Positions 21,636 to 31,879 of a DNA stretch of 64,000 bases are shown one piece after another. The stretch is from Fallopia convolvulus (lineage: Eukaryota > Streptophyta > Magnoliopsida > Caryophyllales > Polygonaceae), in assembly GCA_964016875.1 (NCBI GenBank), contig OZ024718.1:5771001-5835000 (forward strand). Direction: 5' to 3'. The position numbers and the translations under genes are program-made. The notes beneath the pieces were generated by a model. That model saw only the letters and a program-made list of their open reading frames with translations, made no database searches and was not told the DNA's origin. Within the stretch, counting starts at the first letter, position 1, and every line of letters begins with the position of its first letter.

Positions 21636-22873
21636 GGGTGTGTTTGGGAACCCAAAAAGTGTGTGCTTATAAGCACAAAAATGCTTATTTCCAGAAATAA
21701 GCAACAAAAGTGGGTGTTTGTGAACTTTGCTTACCGATTTTAAGTAAACTTATTTCCGATGCTTATAAGCAAAAAAAAATAATCAAGACCCCCATGTTTA
21801 TCAGATTTAAGCATGCTTATCCCCAAAAGTGTAAGCACGTGGGGCCCACCTATATTTTTTTTACTACCCCATTTATTTTTCTCTCTCTTAAATCATCTCT
21901 CCCTATCCTCAATGGTGCTTGAAGATTGCCTTCTTCCCACGAACGTCCATGGACACCGGAGCTCGATCGGACGCCAAAGCTCGACCGTTGTTTAGATTCA
22001 ACATATATCTTCTCCGGTCGTCTTCCCCAACACATATCATCAACCGCCGAAATATCTTGGACCGTCGATATACCTTCTACACCGCCGGCATATATCTTTG
22101 ACCGCCCACCAGAGAGTGAAACCGGACGGAACGACAAATCGGGGGATCGGAAAGAATTCTTCACCGCCGACGCCAACCTTCTCTGCCTCGTCAATCTTCA
22201 CCACATGCATATATCTTCTCTGCCTCCTCAAAGTCATATTCGTCTCCAAAATTGAATGACGGAACGATGCCGGGCGGAACGACGAGCTCGGGAGAAACTA
22301 ATGGTGGCTTGGCCGTTGCCGGTGTCGACGTCCCAAGCGAGGCATAGCTTCTCTGCCTCGTCAGTCTAAAAAAGAGAACCAGAGAGATTCAAATTTTTCA
22401 CCGGCGCTGGCATATCTTCTCTGCCTTGTCAATCTACAAATTCGTAGTCAAGGGAGAAAGAATTCACACGAGGCTGTCGATCTCAAATTCGCATCTACAA
22501 CTCCTTCAATTCCACCACCCGCCTCCAATTTGCGCTCAATTGACCGGTTTGAACTCGTCGTGGAGAAGGAGGACGAACGAACGTCGGAAGACCGCCAACG
22601 TGGAGGAGGACGGACCAAGAAGGAGATTCGAATTTTATAAAAAAAGGATTTTTAAATATTTTATTAAAAAATTATTTTTAAGGGTAATTTAGACATTTCC
22701 TTAATTACCTTCTAAAAATCAGCAAACCCTCCAACAGAACACCACTTGCTTATCTCATAAACATGCATCGACTTATCAGCATCGAAACTTATCAGCACAA
22801 TCGACTTATCAGTAACATATCAGCACAATCGACTTATCAGTAACTTATCAGCAAAGTTTACCCGAACGCACCC
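21636..22873. mobile_element. Non-autonomous DNA transposon, Harbinger-like ends
   Basis: Terminal inverted repeats GGGTGTGTTTGGG (left) and, read inward from the right end, GGGTGCGTTCGGG match at 11 of 13 positions. Both ends are flanked by TAT, a possible 3-bp target duplication. The interior has no recognisable transposase. It carries several copies of CTTCTCTGCCTCGTCAATCT (near 22180, 22215, 22345 and 22415), and its right end has short repeats of ACTTATCAGCA. GGG-type ends with a 3-bp duplication suggest PIF/Harbinger, although TAT is not its usual TTA/TAA target. A hAT origin is the alternative. Confidence 0.6.
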
Positions 22874-22941
22874 TATATATTTCAATTTCTCCTTGTTTCC
22901 ATTAAAATTCTTCTCCACATACTATAATCAAGTGAATTGGA

Positions 22942-23137
22942 TGAGCAAGTGCTCATGGCTCAACGGTTGAGCCTCTTGCCAATGTGCAAGAGGTCTCAGG
23001 TTCGAGCATCCAGGGCGACGATTTGCCCTTCTTTTTTAGAATTGGTTAGTAAACCAGTTCTCACCCGTTTACGGGTGCTCTAGGCTAGTCCAAGTAGTAC
23101 ATGGGCTACCCTAAATCTTACCAAATCAAAAAAAAAT
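22942..23137 (+). mobile_element. tRNA-derived SINE
   Basis: A tRNA-like head carries pol III box A (TGGCTCAACGG, 22956-22966) and box B (GGTTCGAGCATCC, 22999-23011). A unique body and a short A-run tail (about 23128-23136) follow. It is flanked by a 17-bp target duplication, TAATCAAGTGAATTGGA (22925-22941) and the same with one change (23138-23154). It is not a functional tRNA gene because no cloverleaf closes. The excellent flanks indicate a fairly recent LINE-assisted insertion. Confidence 0.88.
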
Positions 23138-23349
23138 TAATCAGGTGAATTGGAAACTATATTTAGCATAAATAGTTACTATATAACAAACAAATAAAAT
23201 ATTTTGGACTGGTGAAGGACTCATGTAAGACATAGGAAAAAAACTATTCAAATCATGTAGGACTAATGTAAGACATGGAAGGATCCACTAGTACAAAATG
23301 CTAAATATACTACACAACAAAGAAAGCAGTTTGTAAAATGATGTTGTCT

Positions 23350-23820
23350 ATGAATGTAATTTTTATTGTTTTAAACACGGACAACAGTTATTTTGGCAAC
23401 CCGTTTTCTTTGTAGTATTTCGGTTTAATATAGACACGGTTTTATAATACATCCGTTGTTAAAACTATAATCAACGGTTAAAAGACCACGGTTGTTTTAA
23501 CCGTTGTGTATTCTTTTACATTATTTACGCGGACAACGGTGAGTTTTTCAAAGACAATTGTTCGTGTAACCGTTGTGTTTTAGTTTAGATCCTCTATCCG
23601 GACAACGGTGTTTTCTTTTGAAGACAACTGTTCTTTTAATCGTTGTGTATGATTTTAGATCCTTAATACACACAAGAGTTGAATATAAAACCGTTGTCAT
23701 AAAGACATTATATAATATTTCACACAATGGTTAAAATGTCTGTTGTCCAAGAGTACTATAATTTGGTAAATTTATAGACTTCGTTTGTTCAAACAACCGT
23801 TGTCGAAAAAATGCACTATA
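23350..23820. repeat. Left subterminal repeat region of the CACTA element
   Basis: About ten direct and inverted copies of AACCGTTGT or close variants, mirrored at 30400-30805 on the other side. In CACTA elements such regions bind the TnpA-type protein. Confidence 0.8.
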
Positions 23821-24059
23821 ATTATTAATGATTATATTAATATTATAATACTTATTTTCTATAAATAATATTAATATTATTATCAACAAATATTTTTTTA
23901 GTTACAAACTTTTTGCAATAATCATAAAAATGTTGGATCGGCCCAAATTGGCGATGGCTACGAGCCGACAAATTGATAAGTCCAGTAATTGTGGATTTAC
24001 GGGTTGATTTTCTGACTTCATGTATTACAGATTCATGTTGACGCGTTGGATTTCAGGTC

Positions 24060-24400
24060 GATCCTAAGATTGTAAACTTTAAAAAAATAATTTTTTGACT
24101 TTATTGAATTTTATTATTATTATTTTTATCAAAATTAGATTTAAGATAAATCTTTTATATAAATAGATAAAAAGATAAAGATAGAATAATTTTCATTATT
24201 GCTAATTAAATTTCGAAGTTAAATATTATTTTTTCACATAAATAGATAGAAAATAATTAAATTAAAAAACTAAATTAATATAAATAAATTTATTTTTTAA
24301 ATTTAAGGCAGGGCCAGAATTAACGTGGTGGCTCGAAAAGGTGTAGCTTTTATTATATAGTTTTGGATAGATAAATTATAGATATAAAAGGATTCAACAA
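24060..24400 (-). other. Possible Helitron-derived piece inside the CACTA element
   Basis: The phrase around 24310-24350 (GGGCCAGAATTAACGTGG then TGGCTCG) is close to the reverse complement of the Helitron at 53497-54991 (around 54720-54760), and the neighbouring AT-rich words also match. No Helitron terminus is visible here. Confidence 0.35.
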
Positions 24401-25579
24401 AAAATTAAAAGAAAAAATTATTTTTAAATTCATCAACCGTATTCTTTTTTTAAAAAAATTTATTTAATATGAGTATTTATGTATGAACCAAATATATATA
24501 TCTCTAACTTGGTTATGAAATATATATCTCTAAATTATGACAAAAAAAATACTATATATGTTTAATTTGGTTGTAAAAATATCCCGTTCTAGAACATATT
24601 CCTTTTATTAATTAATTCAGCGCGCACTCTTCTAATTTTCAATCCCGCTAAACTAGTTAATTGGCGGTCATACTCTAGCTCTCAAACCCTTGTGCTCCAG
24701 CGAACGTTTGCTCATTCGCTCCAGGCTCCAGCGACCCTTGCTCACACAAATCGATCATCACTGGAGAATTGTTGTTCATCCTCCATTCTCTTGCCGCTTG
24801 CATTAACGTTTTCATCAGTCAATTTCCGCCCTTTCCCGCGCTTCTCTGCCTTTGTCAAGTTAGTTCCCTAATTTGCTAAAGTTAACTTCTTTGTTGTTGA
24901 TTAGGGTAGGATTTCAATTCTGAATTTGTTTAATTACGTGCTTGATGGAAATCTAGAACGAGATATTTATGTTCTTTGAATTTCAAAATTATGCGTTCAA
25001 TTAGTTAATTAGACTAGAATTTCAGAATTTGAGTTCACGTATCTAGAACGAGATATTTATCTTCTTTGAATTTCAGAATTATGCGTTGAATTAGAGTTCA
25101 ATGGAGTTTATATTGAATTATGGGTTGAATTAGTTAATTAGACTAGACTTTCAGAATTAGAGTTCACGTTTTATTGTCTAATGGAGTATACTTAATTAGA
25201 ATCTGAATTATGATGGCAAAATTGTGTCTATGCCTTGAAAATGTATCGTGATTGTTCTATATATAGTCCCCCAAGAATGAAATTGGAGAAAATATAAATT
25301 AGAAGAACAATGTACAGATGAACAAAGTATTGTTACTTGCTTATCAGTAAGAAAACGCATAGTGTTGTCTGTCAAGAGGTCCCTTTTGAAGTTCTTTTCA
25401 TTACTCTGAAATGCTAGCCCTTGTATACAGTTGTTGGTTTAGAAAACTTTTCTCCCAGCTAGATACACAAGAATGTAGAAATTGATTTAGCACCTTAAAG
25501 ATTTAGAATAACAAACCCAATTGACCAAACAAATAGAAATCTTTGGTATTTCTGGTGCAATTAGATGTTGTCTATATAG

Positions 25580-25860
25580 GTTCCCTATCATTGCTGAGAT
25601 AAGTGTTGTCATTTGGAGTAATGCCCTTGCTTACCATTTCTCTCATGAGCTCTTCAGCTAAAGTTCCTTCCCCATTTTTGCATAATCCATGTATTAACGC
25701 ATTGTAAGTTAGAAAAGGGTCGGATTAAAACCTATATCCACCATTTCATATCGTACTGTAAAGGCATCGTTCACATCACCCCACTTGTTTTATCCACTTA
25801 TAAGAGTGTTGTAAGTAACCTGGCTGGGCTTAATTCCTTTATTTTTCTTCTCCTCAAGAA
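25580..25860 (-). pseudogene. Captured pentatricopeptide-repeat (PPR) gene fragment
   Basis: The minus strand encodes a run of PPR motifs: GIKPSQVTYNTLISG, then VNDAFTVRYEMVDIGFNPTL, then after a frameshift LTYNALIHGLCKNGEG, AEELMREMVSKGITPN and DNTYLS. The 35-residue spacing and the V-T-Y-N-x-L-I-x-G words are diagnostic of P-class PPR proteins, which act in organelle RNA processing. A stop codon and a frameshift make it non-functional. It lies antisense between the CACTA left end and the TnpA-like exons, as expected for a transduplicated host gene segment. Confidence 0.85.
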
Positions 25861-25987
25861 TCCAATGTATGTAAACTTGTTTATTCTAATACATTAATAA
25901 TATTTTTTTATTTTATTTTTAATGCTAAAAAATATCTTTATTTTAGTTTTACTTATTATTTTCCCTTGATTGATTATGATGTAGGTA

Positions 25988-28630
25988 ATGGTTTCATCAT
26001 CAGAAAGTGTTCATGAAAGTGATAGCAATTGTACCATTAAAAAATCAAAGAAGAGGGGTATTACAAAGATGAAATGTGTCACAAGGATGAAAGATAGTGG
26101 TAAGAAATATCCTATAAAGTGGAACAAAAAGAATCAAACTATAGGTCCGAAAGAGAGTTGTTCAAAACTAAAGAGTTACATTGGCCATTGTACCCGTCAT
26201 AGAGTTTCAATTGCTTTCCGTCAATGGGATGATGTTCATGAACAAACAAAAAACATAATAGCTGAACAAGTTATGGTAATATTTAATGTCTTACTATTAT
26301 GCATTTATTAAATTTTATTGTTTTCTATTACTCATATTGATGTTATAACAAATGATATGGATATAAGTTATATATTATTGTATATATTTTGTAGGAAGCA
26401 TTTGAAATACCTACCACGAAGGTTGATTAGATTATTCAATCAGCTTGTGACAAATTTAGAGATTTCAAGTCTAGATTAGGTAGGCTTTTTATGTACAATA
26501 GCAATGGTGATGTGTGTACTAGGCCACCAGGAATGTATGAGTTCATTGACCAAAATGCGTGGACAGAGTTTATAACATATCGACAATCTGATGAATTTAA
26601 GGTACTCAACTTACATTCACTTGTATGCACTCATTTTATATATGTATATGTGTGTGTGTCTATATGATTAAAGAATTGTTGCTGATTTGGTGTGCAAACT
26701 ACTATGCTGGTTGCTGGCTGATTGAATTGTTGCTTAGTTGTTGCATACAATCTGCACATTTTAGGGATTTTTGGCACTTTTTCAACTGATTTTTGAAGTT
26801 GAATCATTTGATGTCTTGCTTTTACATTTTTGACACATTTTGTGAACTTTTTCTACTTGCTAAATTTTAAAAGCTTCGGTTATGATTGAAGCTTATAAGG
26901 CTGGTTTTTCTGCCCTATTTTTGGCTGATTTGTTTACTTGTATTTAGGGTTGAATGTTCTATGGTCCAATGGCAAGGAGAATGGTTAAGATGACTATTTA
27001 GGACTGCATATTTAAAATATTGCATATTCAATAATTTACAAGAAAATGGTTAGGATGTGAGCTTGCAACCTTGCATACATTTTTATTCAGTTCATTCGGT
27101 TCGGTTTTAGTGTTTCGGTTCGGTTTGGTGCTCTGCCCTAGTTTTCACTATCTTGTGCTATCTTTCGAGTATACCCCCTTCCCTAAGGCAGGGGTACATC
27201 CATCTCGACCCCCCAGATTTTGCTCTAGCGAAACCACACTGGGTCAATGTTGTTGTTGTTGTTGCATGTTGTGTGTGTGTGTGTGTCTGTATGACTTTTA
27301 TATTATAATGTTTAACAAATCATGAACATGCGCTTAGTGAAAAGAATCGTCAAACTGCTAAGAAGAATGAATATCCTTTTAGGGGTTCTCGTAAGGGATA
27401 CGCTGGTATTGAGCAAGAAATAGTGAGTTTTTATTTTACATATTGTAATGTGTTATGCAGTGTATTCTTCATACAATATGTTGTTTTAATTACTTCTAAA
27501 TATGGAACTTTACAGATTGAAGAGAGGAACTTGGACCCATCCACTGAAATTTCTCGAACTGAAACGTGGTTCAGAAGGCCGGTCAGAATTTAATGGTAGT
27601 ATTGTTACAAAGAATGTTCGGAAAATTGCTGACAAAATTGTAAGTTTACAACCTAAAAACTCAAGCATGATAAATTTATATCCTCATTTCTTTAAATGTT
27701 CAATAACATTAAATTATTTCATTTTTTTAGGTTTTCCTTACATATACCACTTTATCTTTTAATGTCGATAAATGTGTTCCATTTATTTTAGGATGAATTA
27801 AATGGACAAGTTTCTTCAGGATAACTCAAGCTATCTGGAAGAAAGGATATTTTGTCAATGGCCTTATTAGGTAAAGATGACCATCTTGGACGTGTTTTAG
27901 GTGTTGGTAAAGGAGCAACAATAAATAATTATTGGGGAGCACCATCCAGCCAAGCTCATTCAAGGGAACATTTGAAATCTAATGAAGTAAAGGATCTACA
28001 AGTTCAAGTGCATGAATTGAAAAGAATGGTCAAGTTTCTTGCAGAAAAACAAGAAATAAACCTCAAAGATATTCAAGATGAAGTAAATCTCGAGCCAATG
28101 GTAGAGGTTCCAACCACCGAGTCTCCTATTGAAGCTCCCCTCGCTAATGACGTTCCCATGGAAGAAATTCCTACAAAGAACGATCATGTTGAAGGTAGTC
28201 CTACTAGTTTGTCTGAAGTGAATCTAGTTAATTCAGTTAATTTAGAGGTAATTAATTCTAAATTTAGTATTACATATAATCAATTAATGTTCATGTATTA
28301 TTTGTAATATATTTGTATTTGGTATAGGGAAAATAGGAAAAGTGTCAACTATTTTGGCCAAACCTCAAATGTCGTGTGGCCGCCGGAAGCATGTTTATCC
28401 CGCCATCAAATATACAAATACTTATCCATTGTAAGCCTCTCCCGACCAATTGCATTAAGGTTATCATAGATACTTATGAGCCTTTGCATTCGTCATCACC
28501 TCTACCATGCCCGATGGAAGAAGCAACCATAATAGAGGATGCAACAGGAATTCCGATTGCATGTCCAAAGTCAGTTATTCTTCCCTTCAAGGTATTTTTC
28601 ATAACTAAAAATACACCTTTTTATATTTAG
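25988..28630 (+). pseudogene. TnpA/ptta-type (Transposase_24-like) CACTA protein, broken
   Basis: Exon-like blocks: 25988-26275 (KRGITKMK, then PIKWNKKNQTIGPKE and CTRHRVSIAF), 26395-26601 (CDKFRDFKSRLG, RPPGMYEFIDQNAW), about 27320-27423 (YPFRGSRKGYAGIE), about 27510-27600, and 27780-28307 (RKDILSMALLG, DHLGRVLGVGKGATINNYW, then a coiled-coil-like segment), with a further block at 28376-28590 (CPMEEATIIEDATGIPI). The block order matches plant ptta/En-Spm proteins that bind subterminal repeats. An in-frame TAG follows KVD in the second block, and other frame breaks occur. Plausible GT-AG junctions remain. Confidence 0.75.
27071..27262 (+). mobile_element. TS-like SINE 3' end
   Basis: The body ends CGAAACCACACTGGGT followed by GTTGTTGTTGTTGTTG, the trinucleotide tail typical of TS-type plant SINEs. 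A pol III head is not clear, so only the 3' part is supported. It lies in an intron-like part of the CACTA gene. Confidence 0.5.
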
Positions 28631-28679
28631 TTATTGTTTTTATTATTTTTATAACTCATGTATATATTGAATTCACTTT

Positions 28680-30050
28680 AGGCATCGATACCATCAAAGA
28701 AATCAGTTAAGTCAACAGTGAAAGTCTCCAAACAAGATGCATATCAACAACCAACCATTGACAGACCCCAAAAACAATCATCATTTAAAGTTATGAAAAA
28801 GTTGTCAATGCTCCTCCCTGTAAGGGATTCAGTTCATCTTTTAACTTCAATTCCGATGCATGAAGAGATTTTGGGCTATGATCATAGCATCTCAATAGGG
28901 AAAGAGGAAATTTCAAGATGGCTAGATAAAAAGGAGATAGACTCATGCCATTTTTCAGTATACATAAAGTAAGTTTACATTTAGTTTGAAAAAGTTTGAA
29001 AACTTATATATATATATATATGTGCTAATGTCAATGCTTAATTTTTTTAATAATAGGTACCTTTTTGAAAGCAAATGCTCAAAGAACTTAGATATGTTTG
29101 GGTTTTTATGCCCACAATGATCAACTGGAAATACAAGCGGTATGTCACAAAAAGAGAGAGCTCAATATTTTGTACTTCCATGGTAAAACAACAGAGTCGC
29201 CGAAAGTTATTTTTTGCACCTTATAATAGTGAGTAAGTTAGCTCATTTATGACTTTTTATTTACTACTTTCAAGAAATAAAATTATATCATAAATCATCT
29301 ATGTCCTTTTGTTATTTATATTTGTAGACTAATGTATATATGTACTTATATTATGTACAGTAAACATTGAATGTTAGCATCTATTTATCCCAGAGAAGAT
29401 ACTGTCTACTGGCTTGATCCACTACATGGAGATGTCAAAAAAGATTGTAAGCAAGTTATTGAGATGTAAGTATTAATTTGAATGAATATACTACTAGTAT
29501 CATGAGTATTTTAACATATATACATTAAAAATCATTTATAAAAAGAGCTTGTAACATAATCTTTGCATATTTTGATGAATGTGTAGGGCCATCTCTATGT
29601 TTTTTCATGAGTTGAAAGAACATAAATTGCAAAAAAATACACAATGGCAACAAATAAAGGTTAGTTAAATTGTAATAAAAAATTTATTTTATTGAATTAA
29701 ATTTTTGATATGAGTTATTTATATATATTTGTATATATTGGTGTGGAAGCCAATGTCCCCGTCAATCTAATGGTGTGGATTGTGGCTATTACATCTTGAG
29801 ATATATGCGAGAGATCATAGAACAAAGAAGTGTACAAATCCCAATTAAGGTATGTGTTCATTTTATTATCAAAGTTTATGATTTTTGAACAATTTAAGCG
29901 TTTATGTTGCCAAATTGAGCTACTAAAGAGAGAAAATGTTATGTGCAGTACTTTACTGGTTCATCACGTGCTTACACGTCGGTTGAACTTGATGAATTGA
30001 GAGAAGAGTGGGTTCAACATATTGATAATTACATTCATTGGTAAGCAATG
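28680..30050 (+). pseudogene. Ulp1-type (C48) cysteine protease of the CACTA element, broken
   Basis: Exon-like blocks encode the Ulp1 fold: ISRWLDKKEIDSCHFSVYIK, then (from 29361) a His-containing block, WLDPLHGDVKKDC, AISMFFHEL, and the catalytic SNGVDCGYYILRYMRE (Cys at 29781-29783). The catalytic His codon is at 29365-29367, but the next codon, normally Trp, is TGA (29368-29370). Asp in WLDP and the Cys are kept. C48 proteases remove SUMO-like tags and are common passengers or domains of plant CACTA and MULE elements. Here the gene is dead unless the stop is read through. Confidence 0.8.
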
Positions 30051-30399
30051 AACTACATGTATACCCCTAGCTATTTATTTTATAATGTATGTTAATTAAT
30101 TTTGTCTTAAAAACAGAGCATTTGAAGTAGATTGAAATAGATTATATATTAATGCTTTAATTTTTTTCCATTTCATGTAGGTAGGAGATCATCTCAAAAT
30201 AATTTAAGGAGCTGAATTCAAGTATGATTATGCACTAGTTAGGACTTTAGTTATCCTATTTTATCTCTTGTTGTTTTGTTAATGATTTATACACTTTTAA
30301 CTATTGTTTATTAACACACTTAAATACTAATATATGTTTGGTTTTTTTTATTAAGAATGAACAGTTGATGATGTGTATAGATCTTTGGTCTAATGAAAG

Positions 30400-30825
30400 A
30401 ACTGCAGTTTAAACAACGGTTAATAAAGTCGTCGTGATACAAGAATTACGTATGTTATATACCGGTCATTAATGGTTTAGACAACGGTCTAATAAATTTA
30501 TTTTTTATTTAAATTATACATAGAAAACAGTTGCTTATATCATAAACAACGGTTATAATAATCATAGACAACAATTTAAGTATTTTTGTTTTATTTTTAA
30601 TTGTAAATAGACAACGGTTATAAGGAATGATATACTACGGGCAATTTTATGCACGGACAATGACACATATGCACATGGACAACGGTTGTGAACCGTTGTC
30701 TAAGAGACCCGTTGTCTAAAAACAACCGTTGTATAAACTAAAGACAGCGTCTGCATACACATCGGTTCACAACCGTTGTCGGTGTACAAAATTAACCGTT
30801 GTAAAAGGTATAAATTGTACTAGTG
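30400..30825. repeat. Right subterminal repeat region of the CACTA element
   Basis: About nine copies of ACAACGGTT/AACCGTTGT, densest at 30660-30805, where inverted neighbours could form hairpins. Confidence 0.8.
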
Positions 30826-31879
30826 AGTATATGATAGAATATATCAACAAATATTATTATTTGATTGAAAATTTTCTTATGATGAAGAATTATTTGAAAA
30901 TACCCACCAAGCATTTTAACATTAATCGTATTTATTAATGTCGTAGACTTGTCGTATATGGAAAAAAAATCAAGATATATGAAAAAATGTGATAATTTTG
31001 TTAGTTCTATACCTTCAAAGTCCACCATATGTACCAAAAAACAGACATAAATTCAATTTTTATGGACAGTGTCCTTCATAAAAAAAATGTAAACGAACAA
31101 ATAAAATAGTGTATTTAAGAATGTGTTATTAATTTTTTAAAGTCCTCCAAATGAGCATTGAAGTATAAACAAACAAGCTAGAGCTTTAATTTTAAAGATG
31201 AAATGGAAAAAATACTAGTCAATCTTCACAATGGTTCACGACGTCCCGACCAAACTGGTATCTCCTAGCTAGATCAAGAGTTTTGTGTGTTTACCGGTAC
31301 ATGGTAAAGATTTTCAATTCGAATAACTCAGAATAAGTATTTTTATAATGTCTTTTGGTCACATTATTTAAAAATAATCCATATAATTACTTGATTTACT
31401 TCATAGTTTTTTATTCATTCTAGGAGATATTTGATCATTACAATGAGAGTTGGGAATTCAACTCATGACTTGTGATCACGAAATATCATACGGAGTACTT
31501 GCTAGCTAGTTAGGTTGAAATGTTATTGCTTCAAGTTATTTGACTAATCGGATTTCTGATAGTTGAACTTTCTAATTGCTTTCCTTTATTTTATATAAAA
31601 AAGATCTTTTGTTTTAGTTCTTAAGTGCCATAAACAATACAATATAGTATGACTGTCTATAATAAAACAATATGAAATCGAATTCCACATTACACTAACA
31701 TTGTTATGTATAGAAACTACTAAACTAACTTCTTTCCAATTCGGCTTTTGAATATTTAGTCAAGCGATTATGACTTCGTGATGCACCATGGAAACTCTAT
31801 TTTAATTTCTATGGATAGCGTCCAAGACAACAAAAAAAAACTTCTTTCCAATCCAAGACAATCCAGTATCTAGATCATC
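30826..31879. other. AT-rich intergenic sequence
   Basis: No gene or element was recognised. Short AT-rich ORFs only. Confidence 0.5.

Larger units (their letters stand above)
23286..30825 (+). mobile_element. Degenerate CACTA (En/Spm) transposon
   Basis: Ends CACTAGTACAA (left) and its inverted copy (right, TTGTACTAGTG ending at 30825) mark a CACTA element of about 7.5 kb. About 500 bp of subterminal DNA at both ends is packed with AACCGTTGT/ACAACGGTT. The interior carries TnpA/ptta-type exons and an Ulp1-type protease on the plus strand, but I see no TNP2-type transposase. Flanking triplets (ATC left, AGT right) do not match. Nonsense codons show it is inactive by itself. It contains a PPR gene fragment and nested SINE and possible Helitron pieces. 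Confidence 0.85.

Noticed and set aside
21926..22255. 109-codon ORF in the Harbinger-like element
   Set aside because: No transposase motif. Overlapping frames on both strands of similar length suggest composition only.
22942..23020. Possible tRNA gene
   Set aside because: Boxes A and B are present but no cloverleaf closes, and the unit has a body, tail and target duplication of a SINE.
23283..30828. 3-bp target duplication of the CACTA element
   Set aside because: ATC and AGT differ. The element is identified by its ends and subterminal repeats only.
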